Shown here: in pieces, positions 54,291-63,320 of the stretch
Layout of the letters: each line of letters starts with the position of its first letter
Position numbering within the stretch: position 1 is the stretch's first letter
NCBI RefSeq assembly: GCF_014773395.1
Contig: NZ_JACXAF010000019.1
Location: 1 to 64,000, forward strand
From: Neiella litorisoli
GTDB lineage: Bacteria; Pseudomonadota; Gammaproteobacteria; Enterobacterales; Neiellaceae
DNA length: 64,000 nucleotides
Direction: 5' to 3'
Notes under the pieces: generated by a model
Told to the model about the DNA's origin: nothing
Database searches by the model: none
Seen by the model: the letters and a program-made list of their open reading frames with translations, nothing else
Program-made: the position numbers and the translations under genes

Positions 54291-55291
54291 GCCAGCAGCC
54301 CCTGATACAAGTCAACGTACTGCTGCACCATGCCGGTCAAAGAAAAACGACTCTCAACATGACTTCGATTGAATTCACCATATTGACGCCGAAGCGCTGA
54401 TGATTCAGCAAGCGTTTGAATCGATTGCACAAAGTGATCGACACTGTCTTGCTGACAAAGAAAACCACCCTGTCGATCTACGATGAGTTCAGGCATTGAG
54501 AAGCAGTCTGTCGTTACTACCGGCATGCCACATGCCATTGCTTCAATCGTCGTTAAACTCAGCCCTTCTAACCGCGTTGGAAACAGGAAGATATCGGCAT
54601 AGTTGTAAAACTGTCGCAACTGTTCGGCATTGAGTCTGCCAATAGAGATAATTTGTTTCGATTCAGCAACTCGTTTATCTTGCAAACCCGAGGTGGTTAA
54701 TAGAACAAATCTGTCGCCTAATTGTTCCATGATGTGAGGGAGCAAATCGGCCCCCTTCCGTCGAGTAAAATTACCAACAAACAGCAACTTAATCTTGTCG
54801 CGAGCCTGTGGCACCAACTCATCAGACACAGTCTGCGGATAAAATTGCTCAACATCGATGCCATTCTGAATCGCTTGCGCTTGGACGCCAAAGCAATGCT
54901 TTACCTGGCCAGCGGTATACTGACTCACTGCGGTGATGGCATCAGCAGCAGCAAACGCACGCTGCTCATACCAACGCACCAAATTGTGATAACGCGCTTG
55001 CGCAAAACTTTTGTATGGACGTATCAGTGGATCATGGACAACCAGATGTTCAGTGGTCACTAATTTGACGCCAGATTGAGCAAAACGAAAGCCATTCCAA
55101 CTATTGGTATGAACAATATCAGCATCAGTTTTCGCCATCGCTGAGCCAATTAGGTCAGGGTAATATTGATAATGATGAGGCAGTAAATCGACTTGTGTGT
55201 CGACGCCAAATGCCTGCAGCGACTTGGCCATATTGTAGGTCCACACGTCACTACCAGAGCCAGCTTCGATGAGCTTAAAACAAACTTTCAT
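54287..55291 (-). CDS. GT4 glycosyltransferase
   Basis: A 334-residue GT-B enzyme. KVCFKLIEAGSGSDVWTYNMAKSL, VTTEHLVVHDPLIRPYKSF and DAITAVSQYTAGQVKHCFG in the acceptor half; KLLFVGNFTRRKGADLLPHI, IISIGRLNAEQLRQFYNYADIFLFPTRLEGLSLTTIEAMACGMPVV in the donor half with the retaining GT4 Glu residues. Twelve bases from the GT2 gene upstream. Confidence 0.88.
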   Translation of the reverse strand: MKVCFKLIEAGSGSDVWTYNMAKSLQAFGVDTQVDLLPHHYQYYPDLIGSAMAKTDADIVHTNSWNGFRFAQSGVKLVTTEHLVVHDPLIRPYKSFAQARYHNLVRWYEQRAFAAADAITAVSQYTAGQVKHCFGVQAQAIQNGIDVEQFYPQTVSDELVPQARDKIKLLFVGNFTRRKGADLLPHIMEQLGDRFVLLTTSGLQDKRVAESKQIISIGRLNAEQLRQFYNYADIFLFPTRLEGLSLTTIEAMACGMPVVTTDCFSMPELIVDRQGGFLCQQDSVDHFVQSIQTLAESSALRRQYGEFNRSHVESRFSLTGMVQQYVDLYQGLLA

Positions 55292-55303
55292 TGGCGTCCC
55301 TGC

Positions 55304-56146
55304 TTAGATGCGCGATTTATAGATTCGGAAAAGGTCGTAAAAGTTGCCATTACGCCAGCACAACTGCCGAATACGTTTGGATGCTCCTCGGCCACAAAGC
55401 AACGTCATATTGACCAACAGAGATAAGCGTTGAGATTTGCTCAACAGATGACCATGCTTAGCTCGGAACAATCGATAGCCAGCCCGAATCCGGCTTGGAT
55501 GGGTGATTCGCCCCAGCTCGTGGTCAGTATGCTGAATATAGGTTCGCTTCATAATGCGTCGAGCAGGGCCTAGCTTGGCAATAATATGAGTGAAAAATTC
55601 ATAGTCTTGCCAAGCTGGGAATGATTCATCAAATAGCAAGCCGTGTTCCAGCAGCCTTTGCCGATCAGCGAAAATCTGATTCCCTACAACATTGCGACAG
55701 CCAATCTCTGCCAACGAGATTTGGCGACCATAGTAACGGCTGGGAATCATTTTTTTACCGGTGTAATTAAAGCTTTGGGCGCACAAAAATGAATCATTGG
55801 GATGCCAGGCCGCGACAAACTCAGCAATGCGCTCAGGAGTGAAACGATCGTCATCATCAAGCCCAGTAATAAATTTGCCATTGGCTGCTCGAATCGCTTT
55901 GTTTCTGGCGTGACAGGCCCCTTTAGACTGTTCTTCTCGCAAATAAACGATGTTGCCATGCTTCTCTTGCAAGCTCCGAACAAAGTCGGGAGTATCATCC
56001 GTAGAGCCATCATCGCTAATGACAATTTCAACGGCAGGATAAGTCTGAGCCAATACCGAATCGATCGCTCGCTTGAGCATTTGAGGGCGGTTCTTTGTTG
56101 GAATATAGACGCTGACCAGCGGCTGATCTGTGTGCTGACTACTCAT
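55304..56146 (-). CDS. GT2 glycosyltransferase
   Basis: A 280-residue GT-A enzyme with VSVYIPTKNRPQMLKRAI, IVISDDGSTDDTPDFV, CHARNKAIRAANGKFITGLDDDDRF (DDD metal site) and WQDYEFFTHII. It overlaps the GT4 gene before it by 8 bases. Confidence 0.87.
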   Translation of the reverse strand: MSSQHTDQPLVSVYIPTKNRPQMLKRAIDSVLAQTYPAVEIVISDDGSTDDTPDFVRSLQEKHGNIVYLREEQSKGACHARNKAIRAANGKFITGLDDDDRFTPERIAEFVAAWHPNDSFLCAQSFNYTGKKMIPSRYYGRQISLAEIGCRNVVGNQIFADRQRLLEHGLLFDESFPAWQDYEFFTHIIAKLGPARRIMKRTYIQHTDHELGRITHPSRIRAGYRLFRAKHGHLLSKSQRLSLLVNMTLLCGRGASKRIRQLCWRNGNFYDLFRIYKSRI

Positions 56147-57380
56147 CGTTGGTTACTCCGCTGACCTGGCGAAATAGATGCTCAAATCTTGCCGCTGATA
56201 TCTCTCTGGAGAACATCGCTTCAACTCGGCTTCTGGCGTTAGCCACCAACTGCTGACGGCCATCATCATCTAACGCCAATGCTTGCTCTAAAGTATCCGC
56301 TAAGCTGGTTGCGCTAGCTGGTTCGCACAGATAACCAGAATGTCCATGCTCAATCGAATCGACAATGCCGCCCGAGCGTGAACCAACGACAACGGCGCCT
56401 GCAGCCATGGCTTCAAGAAATGTCAGGCCCTGAGCTTCAACCCAACCACTGGCGGACTGTTTTGACGGCCCCAGAAAAGCATCAGCAGCTGCCATATAGT
56501 GTTGTACCTGACTATGATCGACCCAACCAAGGGTTTGTGCTGCGGCTTCTAAATTGGCTCGTGCAATCCGCTGTTCCAGCTCGGCCTTATCCTGCCCTTC
56601 GCCAATGACCACCAGCTTCACTTGGTGGCCTTTTGCCAATAACAAGCGTGTCGCTTCCAGCGCCTCAAACACTCCTTTTTCTTCAATAACCCGGCCAACG
56701 AACACCAACAGTTTTTGCTCAGGATGATCTTGTAGCGATGAGCGCAATTGCGACACTTCCTCAGGATCAGGCAGTTCGGAAACAGTCACGCCCATTGGAA
56801 TTCTATGAACAGAAGTGCCGCTAGAGCTCATTTGTAGCTCATTAACAGCCGCCTCGGTAAACGACGAATTAACACTGATTGCAGCTGAACGCCTAAGTAC
56901 CCAGCGCTTAAACTTCAACATCAGCTTGCCTTTTAACGAGAAAATATCACCACCATGAACAGTCGTTACAACAGGGACTCGAAACAGCCAAGATGACACT
57001 AAAGCAGCAAATCCTTGAGGTATGATCCAGTGCGCATTGATCACGTCGTATCGTTGAGTTAGCAATAAGCGAAACACTGCAAAACACTCCGCCAACACCA
57101 ACATCGGCAGCTTCAGTTTTTCGATTGGTTTTTTGCGCAAGTTAACCAGAGCACCGCCTTGATAGCAGACAGTCTGCGCCTTAACAGGCCAAAAATAACG
57201 AAAGCGACGGACTTGCACACCATCGAAGTCTTCTTTCAGCGCGGCCCCTTCAAAGTGTGGTGCCAACACAGTCACCTGATGCCCTTTGGCGACTAAGTCT
57301 TTCGCAAGGCTATGAACAAATGGTGTTGTCGAATCACCCGTCCAACGCGGATAATTAGAGGTCACTAAAAGTAATTTCAA
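56139..57380 (-). CDS. GT4 glycosyltransferase
   Basis: A 413-residue GT-B enzyme. LLLVTSNYPRWTGDSTTPFVHSLA, INAHWIIPQGF and TVHGGDIFSLKGKL in the acceptor half; KLLVFVGRVIEEKGVFEAL, LVVIGEGQDKAELEQ and GPSKQSASGWVEAQGLTFLEAMAAGAVVVG in the donor half. It follows the lipoprotein gene by 34 bases. Confidence 0.88.
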   Translation of the reverse strand: MKLLLVTSNYPRWTGDSTTPFVHSLAKDLVAKGHQVTVLAPHFEGAALKEDFDGVQVRRFRYFWPVKAQTVCYQGGALVNLRKKPIEKLKLPMLVLAECFAVFRLLLTQRYDVINAHWIIPQGFAALVSSWLFRVPVVTTVHGGDIFSLKGKLMLKFKRWVLRRSAAISVNSSFTEAAVNELQMSSSGTSVHRIPMGVTVSELPDPEEVSQLRSSLQDHPEQKLLVFVGRVIEEKGVFEALEATRLLLAKGHQVKLVVIGEGQDKAELEQRIARANLEAAAQTLGWVDHSQVQHYMAAADAFLGPSKQSASGWVEAQGLTFLEAMAAGAVVVGSRSGGIVDSIEHGHSGYLCEPASATSLADTLEQALALDDDGRQQLVANARSRVEAMFSREISAARFEHLFRQVSGVTNDE

Positions 57381-57414
57381 AACATCTTCCCTGCTTATCC
57401 TTTGGTATTGATGG

Positions 57415-59289
57415 TCAGTTCGCTAAGCGCTTATTTAATTGATATCGGTACAGCGACGCGGGCTCAATGGCTTTTTGATTCAACCCTTCGGCATAGCCGA
57501 TAAACGGTGATTTAGTTTCCAGCGGCTTTGGAAAATCCAAACCAATCAAACGGATCCCAGGAGCCCGCACTGTAATAGGTAGGTTAACTCGACCTTGTGC
57601 TCTGACGTTCCAGTAGGTGGTATAACCTGCTGCAATGGGACCAGATTCACGTCCTCCCGCTTCGGTGAATAAGTCCTGCGTGCTACTAACTCCGGCATCA
57701 ATATCATCAAACAAATTCTGCTGATTCAACCCTCTATGCAAGTTGAATTTGGCGTTGTTAACTTGGCCACCACTGTAAACATTTAGCTCAGCATTCCACC
57801 CCACCGCCGGTGAATGCAACGCAGGCGCAGTAAACTGAAAATTAGTGGCGAGTACATAATTGGAAGTTGAAATACTCATGGTGTAGTGCCCACCGCGGCC
57901 AAGTACTCGAATATCACTCAAGCTAAGATTGGCACTTTTCTCAACAATAATGCCATTATCGGCGTGTACCGTTGCAATATCTCTAAGCCAACCATGTTTA
58001 ACCTGATTCAAAAAGAACGCGTTAAAGCCGGGCTCTCGATGGTGACCTGCATAAGGTCTTTTAGGAAAAGTCACTCTGAACTGCTCAAAGCCAACTTGCT
58101 CTAGCAGCTCTGCATTGCGCAACTTAACGCGCCATTCTGGCTTAACGTGATGCAGCAAAGGCTCTTTCACTCGAAGACGATGACCGTTGATAGCTTCTAC
58201 CGTCACAAACTGGTTAACCAAGTTTGCTCGCCGGTCATATGCTCTTCCTAATTTCGTTTGGGTTGCCGCCATCAGGTGTTTGTCAAAACTTGCTCTTTGG
58301 CAGCCTTGATTGCACCAACTAACGATTAGCGTTTGGCCAGGGAAGAACAAGCTGGGATCGTCGACTTCTAGCTCATGCTGACCTTGTTTACCAGCGAGGG
58401 CCTCCGCAGGTAACGCCGTCGAAAATGGCTTCAAACCAGGCCTAGTCCAAATAAAGCCTCCTTTCCAAGAAACGGGAGAGAGGCGGCTGAACGTCGCAAC
58501 TTGGTTGTCGGCAACCAGATTACGAATTTTCCATTGCTGCTGGTCTTCTGCAGCTACTGACAACAGAGGCTTAGAAAAAAATAGCTCCGTTCCGGTTTCT
58601 GCTGATGAGCCAGCGCCGCGCAACAAGATTTGACTACGCTGAATCGCTAGAACTCGCGATAGGTCGACTCGCCCCTGAGGTAACTGAACGATCACAGGGC
58701 CGTTCACCTCATGAGCATGTTCCAAAGCCGCTAACATCGCGACACTGTCGTCTTGCTCATCATTGACAACAACTCCGAACTCAGTGACATCGACAATCGT
58801 TGCCCCAGTCAGTCGAGGCTGTTGTTCACCCCATCGATAGCCTGCGTAAGAAAAATTAGGGAGGTAGTGCTGATCGGAATCAAGAATTTTCGGTCGCCAC
58901 GGCTGTATGGGGTTGGTTTGCGATACTTGCCGTGAGGTTTGTGAGCTTGCTTGTTGAGTTGCCGAGGAGTAATTGCTTTCGAGCTGAGACTGTAATGATT
59001 CGAGTTTACGAGAAGCGGAAACGACCTCTGGATGTTGGTCGGTATAGCGCTGCAACAAGGTCGCTAATCGTTGCTGCTGTTCAGTAATCTTTAGCTTGAG
59101 TTGTTCGCGACTGAGTTTTGCTTGCTGGTAGAAGCGGCTTTGTTCTGTTGATTCCGCTTCAACGATAACTGCCGTCTCAGCAATCGCCGGTGGTGCCGCG
59201 GCTTCCTTGTCATCGGACACTGTTGATGTCGAACTACAGCCCAGGCTCGTTAGAGCAACGAGCCATAACGGCAAAGAGAAACGACTCAC
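57415..59289 (-). CDS. Lipoprotein-like protein joining a chain-length-type coiled coil to a beta-helix
   Basis: A 624-residue protein. The N-terminus SLPLWLVALTSLGCSSTS suggests a lipoprotein with Cys18, though the lipobox (TSLGC) is imperfect. Residues about 50-110 form a coiled coil with RYTDQHPEV at 81-89, the motif of polysaccharide co-polymerases. From about 150 on, repeated short strands (QILLRGAGSSAETGTELFF, GIIVEKSANLSLSDIRVLGRGGHYT) look like a right-handed parallel beta-helix as in polysaccharide lyases and depolymerases. Residues 33-50 are Ala/Glu-rich. It may bind or cut the nascent polymer at the envelope. Catalytic residues are not identified. Confidence 0.72.
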   Translation of the reverse strand: MSRFSLPLWLVALTSLGCSSTSTVSDDKEAAAPPAIAETAVIVEAESTEQSRFYQQAKLSREQLKLKITEQQQRLATLLQRYTDQHPEVVSASRKLESLQSQLESNYSSATQQASSQTSRQVSQTNPIQPWRPKILDSDQHYLPNFSYAGYRWGEQQPRLTGATIVDVTEFGVVVNDEQDDSVAMLAALEHAHEVNGPVIVQLPQGRVDLSRVLAIQRSQILLRGAGSSAETGTELFFSKPLLSVAAEDQQQWKIRNLVADNQVATFSRLSPVSWKGGFIWTRPGLKPFSTALPAEALAGKQGQHELEVDDPSLFFPGQTLIVSWCNQGCQRASFDKHLMAATQTKLGRAYDRRANLVNQFVTVEAINGHRLRVKEPLLHHVKPEWRVKLRNAELLEQVGFEQFRVTFPKRPYAGHHREPGFNAFFLNQVKHGWLRDIATVHADNGIIVEKSANLSLSDIRVLGRGGHYTMSISTSNYVLATNFQFTAPALHSPAVGWNAELNVYSGGQVNNAKFNLHRGLNQQNLFDDIDAGVSSTQDLFTEAGGRESGPIAAGYTTYWNVRAQGRVNLPITVRAPGIRLIGLDFPKPLETKSPFIGYAEGLNQKAIEPASLYRYQLNKRLAN

Positions 59290-59303
59290 GATAGCAACGT
59301 CCG

Positions 59304-60269
59304 CTATTCTTTGTCTTGCTTATACTTCATTAGTTCAAGCTCGAGCGCTCGAGTCTTCTCGAGAATCGTCTCAATCATCTGTCGATTGTGAGATATCAGG
59401 TCTGATAGCAAACCAACCAGAATGGCCAAGAACCCCATTAGCAAGAAGGAGCCACCCAAGACGAGCGACTGGATGTGACCATCACCTTGGCCAATGAAGT
59501 ACTTATACAAAAAGCGAATGATCGGAATGGCGCCAATCACCCCCATGACAATACCGATGTAAAAGAAGAAACGCATCGGCTGGTACATGGCATACATCCG
59601 CACCATGGCAGAAAGCTGACGCTGAACGAATTTAGGGATGCTGGTAAACAGCCGGCTCTCGCGGGTTTTTGGATTAGTCCCCACTGGCACCGACGTGATC
59701 GCCATGTGTTTCTTGCCAGCTTGGATAATCGTTTCGATGGTATAGCTGAATGGCGAAACGATATTGGTTTTTATTGCCGCTTCGCGACTAATGGCCCGAA
59801 AACCGGAGACCGTGTCTGGCACATTGGTGCCCGACAACTTGCGAACGACTGCACTGCCTAAGTATTGCAGTAGCTTTTTAAACGGGGAAAAGTGCTCAAT
59901 TTTATGGGTTTCCCGATCGCCAACAACAATATCCGCTTCGCCTGCCAATATCGGCTTCACCAACTTCGCAATATCGGCGCCGTTGTATTGGTTGTCACCA
60001 TCGGTATTCACGATGATGTCAGCACCCGCCTTAATCGACTCTTCCAGCGCAATTCGGAAGGTTCTTGCCAACCCTTTATTATTTTTATTGCGAATCACGT
60101 GTGTAATTCCCAGCTCGCGGGCCACTTCAGACGTGCCGTCTTGACTGCCATCGTCGACAATCAATGTTTCAATGACATCAATACCATCGATTTGCTTGGG
60201 CAAATCGGCATAGGTTTCGGGCAGCGTTTCCGCTTCGTTATAGCAAGGAATTTGGATAATCAGTTTCAT
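59304..60269 (-). CDS. GT2 polyprenyl-phosphate sugar synthase (GtrB/DPM1-like)
   Basis: About 321 residues from the ATG at 60269 (MKLIIQIPCYNEAETLPETY). TLIVDDGSQDGTSEVA, KGLARTFRIALEES and VNTDGDNQYNGADI (DGD site) are typical of DPM1/GtrB enzymes, and two C-terminal helices (near 225-290) fit the GtrB type. It would make a sugar-phosphate-polyprenol donor for the GT-C protein encoded just upstream, whose stop it overlaps (ATGA). Confidence 0.87.
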   Translation of the reverse strand: MKLIIQIPCYNEAETLPETYADLPKQIDGIDVIETLIVDDGSQDGTSEVARELGITHVIRNKNNKGLARTFRIALEESIKAGADIIVNTDGDNQYNGADIAKLVKPILAGEADIVVGDRETHKIEHFSPFKKLLQYLGSAVVRKLSGTNVPDTVSGFRAISREAAIKTNIVSPFSYTIETIIQAGKKHMAITSVPVGTNPKTRESRLFTSIPKFVQRQLSAMVRMYAMYQPMRFFFYIGIVMGVIGAIPIIRFLYKYFIGQGDGHIQSLVLGGSFLLMGFLAILVGLLSDLISHNRQMIETILEKTRALELELMKYKQDKE

Positions 60270-61849
60270 GGAGAGACTTCCATTGTTTGATCGCAAGAAC
60301 GCACCAAGCGGATGGTTTGCTCGGGACTAATAAATTTTCTTCTTATATGTTCAGGTACCAGAGCATCAATGCCAAGTAGCTGCAATATTCGGCCAATAAT
60401 GGTGATGCGAGATTCTGACGCCCACTGCTCACAACTATCTGAGAATGGCTTCACTAACGGGTAATTATTTGTCACCAGCCATAATGCGCTGCTGGTTGCC
60501 TGCTCTGGTAATAGTAAGTTGGTTGCATCGATGCCATAAATCCGATCGAATAGCCGCGCCTGAAAGCCTTCTGGCACAACAATCTGAGCCGTTGGATTAT
60601 CTGCCATGTAGGCAGACAGATGACGATGTTCAGTATGGTTTGACTCACGCATATCAATCAATAGCACATTCATGACCACCGCCCCTACTCCCATGACAAC
60701 AACAACATGTCGCAACCAAGGAGCACCCTGCTGCCAAAGGCGAGCACCGTAAACAGCAAGAGCAATAGCGATGGCATAAGCGACCGGCCCAAAATATCGC
60801 GGATGCGGTCGAATTGAGAATATGTAGTTAGCGCAGATAAGCCATACCACGGCCGTAGTAAGCAACGCCAGAAGAACGCGTTTTTGGGCAGCTGAAAATG
60901 GGCTCGTTTGGGCGCTGGCAGTTAACAGCAAGATGACGATAAATGCCAAGCTGTAAATAGCTAAATCGTAGTGCAGCAAAAACACAATGTACGGATTGAC
61001 TATCCAATGCACATTGACCGGAACGTGCTCCCAATAACGGGCATCGTCGGTCATAAATTTAAAGAAGCTCTTTGAACTGACCGGTTTGAGCTCAGAAACC
61101 ACCTTCTTCGTTTTGGTAGTGAGTTTGTTTTCATTACCAAAGTTATGCTTAGTAATTGTGGCGTGATTCGACGCTATTTTGATTCGATATAGCGGCTCGC
61201 CTTGAGTTACCGAAAAATAACTCATATCAGCCAAGCCAATCGCCGCTGCGCCCAACGCGCAAAGCAGCCAAGCCCGCCAATTTTTATAGATCAACAGGGC
61301 GATGATGGTTGTTGAAATAACCACTGCGGCTGACGTCAAATGAGCCAGTATTGCTAGGCCAATAGGAATACCAGCAACCAAATTGAGCCACAATCGATTG
61401 CTCTCATTGGCCCAGATCAGCAGCCAAAAACCGACCACAATAAGAGTTAACTGAGTAAACAACACGAATGGTACATTCGATAGCACGGCGAACAATGAGG
61501 TCGAAGCGAACAATCCGGCCGCGAGCAATCCATAGCCTCGCTGCCAAAAGTGTCGCACACCGAAATAAGTAGCCACGGCAGAGCAGATATAGCCGATAAA
61601 TGGCGGCACAGTGAGTGCCCACTCAGATACCCCGAATGATTTCAGGCTGGTGAATAACGCGAAAACATGAGGAAAACGAATCGACCAGTGATCGGTCACA
61701 ACCGGCTGACCCGTTTCGAGTAAGGTCAGCGCTGCATAGACATAGTGGAAATCATCGTAACCACGATAGCCCAAGTAGCTCAGCGAACCGAACCCAAAAC
61801 ACATCAAGATGACCAGAGCAACATCTGCTCCAACCAGAATCCTTCTCAT
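60266..61849 (-). CDS. GT-C membrane glycosyltransferase (GT39/ArnT-like)
   Basis: A 527-residue protein with about ten to twelve membrane helices. GYRGYDDFHYVYAALTLLETGQP carries the paired acidic residues of the first periplasmic loop, the expected catalytic site of GT-C enzymes. It would take sugar from the lipid donor made by the next gene and add it in the periplasm. No GtrA-type flippase is adjacent. The 115 bases upstream to 61964 hold an inverted AGTGCCA/TGGCACT but no gene. Confidence 0.8.
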   Translation of the reverse strand: MRRILVGADVALVILMCFGFGSLSYLGYRGYDDFHYVYAALTLLETGQPVVTDHWSIRFPHVFALFTSLKSFGVSEWALTVPPFIGYICSAVATYFGVRHFWQRGYGLLAAGLFASTSLFAVLSNVPFVLFTQLTLIVVGFWLLIWANESNRLWLNLVAGIPIGLAILAHLTSAAVVISTTIIALLIYKNWRAWLLCALGAAAIGLADMSYFSVTQGEPLYRIKIASNHATITKHNFGNENKLTTKTKKVVSELKPVSSKSFFKFMTDDARYWEHVPVNVHWIVNPYIVFLLHYDLAIYSLAFIVILLLTASAQTSPFSAAQKRVLLALLTTAVVWLICANYIFSIRPHPRYFGPVAYAIAIALAVYGARLWQQGAPWLRHVVVVMGVGAVVMNVLLIDMRESNHTEHRHLSAYMADNPTAQIVVPEGFQARLFDRIYGIDATNLLLPEQATSSALWLVTNNYPLVKPFSDSCEQWASESRITIIGRILQLLGIDALVPEHIRRKFISPEQTIRLVRSCDQTMEVSP

Positions 61850-61964
61850 CAATAATCCCTACCAAACTGCCTGTAGCGGTTTTGTTGTTTGGTTATGCTT
61901 TGCGCAGTGCCACCATTCTAAGCAGATAGCGTACAGATGGCTACCAGCTTCATCAATCTGGCAC

Positions 61965-63065
61965 TTATGGATAAATATCTGCCATGATCCGATTGCGCTG
62001 CTCAACCGAGAATTTTGTTCTCGCTAGCTGCTGACCATTGGCTCCAATTTTCTCTCTGAGTGCCTTATCGCCTAGTAAGGTTCCCAAATACTCCGTCAAC
62101 TTGCCAGTCACGTGATTGCGAAAATCTGCAGGAATTTCATTCACGGCGTAACCTCGAAAGTGCTTTCTGTAGTCGTGGTGTTGAATACCAATCAACATGC
62201 CGCTCTCTCGATGTTCAATCAATTCAGGAATGGCCATATGGTCGGTAGCAATCACAGGGATACCATATGCCATGGCTTCGAGCACTGCATAACCAAAAGC
62301 CTCACTATAGGTAGGTAACAAATAAATATGAGTTTGCGGCAAGATTTGATTCATCATCTCGTCGCGCGCAACCCGACCATGAACGATAGCTGGGTTAGTT
62401 TGGATTTTGTCGATGTAACGCTGACGCATTGCGACATTGTCGGTTTTGAAATCCATATTGAAGTCACAGCACAGTCGAAGTCGAGCATTTGGAAAGTCTT
62501 TCTGCACCGCTTCAAAGGCATCAACGACGTTCACTCCACCTTTGCGAAAAAAGTCGCCACTGAATAAAATGTTGATGCTATCGGTTGGTTTGGCGGCAAA
62601 ATCTTCCGTGCCCACATGGCGAATGCAGGGATAAACCACTCGCGCTTTATCAAGAATGACACCGCGATTGAGTTCTCCATAACTCTTCACCGTGTCTAGG
62701 CCGCTCTGACTCCAAAACAACAAAGCTCGACAATTTGGCCGAGAGAATAAATAGGAGGCATAGGCGATACGAAGTTGCTTTGGCAAAGGCACACCGAGCC
62801 AGTTGAAGGAAACCGACTCTTGCAAACAAGCCAGTGAATGGATCCAAGGCAATTTGGTGTCTACCAAATTAATCACAGATTCAACAACATCAATGCCGCT
62901 GAAATCATACTTGCTCATAAACCCGGCAACAGGACTACGCAGCCAAGGAGAGCCTTTTCGGGTAATGGGAATTTTCTGGTAGCTCAGCCCTTGCAACGGA
63001 TATGTGGCAATTTCATCGTATAAACCGTGCCAATCTGTCACTCCAACTGTTTTTGTTTGCTTCAC
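61965..63065 (-). CDS. GT4 glycosyltransferase
   Basis: A 366-residue GT-B enzyme. ALLFWSQSGLDTVKSY is in the acceptor half; SINILFSGDFFRKGGVNVVDAF, GRVARDEMMNQILPQTHIYLLPTYSEAFGYAVLEAMAYGIPVIAT in the donor half, with the EAFGYxxLEA pattern of retaining GT4 enzymes. It is the first gene of the 53-63 kb minus cluster. Confidence 0.87.
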   Translation of the reverse strand: MKQTKTVGVTDWHGLYDEIATYPLQGLSYQKIPITRKGSPWLRSPVAGFMSKYDFSGIDVVESVINLVDTKLPWIHSLACLQESVSFNWLGVPLPKQLRIAYASYLFSRPNCRALLFWSQSGLDTVKSYGELNRGVILDKARVVYPCIRHVGTEDFAAKPTDSINILFSGDFFRKGGVNVVDAFEAVQKDFPNARLRLCCDFNMDFKTDNVAMRQRYIDKIQTNPAIVHGRVARDEMMNQILPQTHIYLLPTYSEAFGYAVLEAMAYGIPVIATDHMAIPELIEHRESGMLIGIQHHDYRKHFRGYAVNEIPADFRNHVTGKLTEYLGTLLGDKALREKIGANGQQLARTKFSVEQRNRIMADIYP

Positions 63066-63131
63066 TTTATTTAACTACCACTGTTCCATGTACTTGCAAT
63101 AATCAACCGCTAAACCGATGAAAATCAGTCA

Positions 63132-63149
63132 GCTTGTCGAGCGACAAGC
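63132..63149. promoter_or_regulatory. Perfect inverted repeat between divergent genes
   Basis: GCTTGTCG-AG-CGACAAGC is an 8-base perfect dyad with a 2-base centre, located in the 255-base divergent region 63066-63320. No T-run follows on either strand, so it looks like an operator rather than a terminator. The region also has a weak sigma-54-like match on the minus strand (GG at 63300-63299, GC at 63288-63287). Nothing else was seen there. Confidence 0.4.
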
Positions 63150-63320
63150 ATCGAAGTTGCTACATTGGCCAATTGATGTCAAGCCAGCCCTGGAACCTTT
63201 GGTGAAAGTAAACCACGACTACTATCCACTGCTTTGTCATGGTACAAATAACATCCCACCTGCCGAAAAGTGGTCAAACGGACTTTGCAGGAGAATCACC
63301 AATACGCCGGGAGAAGAAGC

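Noticed and set aside
61895-61925. TGGCAC with GC downstream on the minus strand before the GT-C gene, like a sigma-54 promoter
   Set aside because: The distance between GG and GC is 11 rather than 10 bases, and TTGCA is absent.
63286-63302. Sigma-54-like GG-N10-GC on the minus strand before the GT4 gene
   Set aside because: Spacing is right but only TGG and CTGCA match, and it would give a leader over 200 bases; kept only as a remark.
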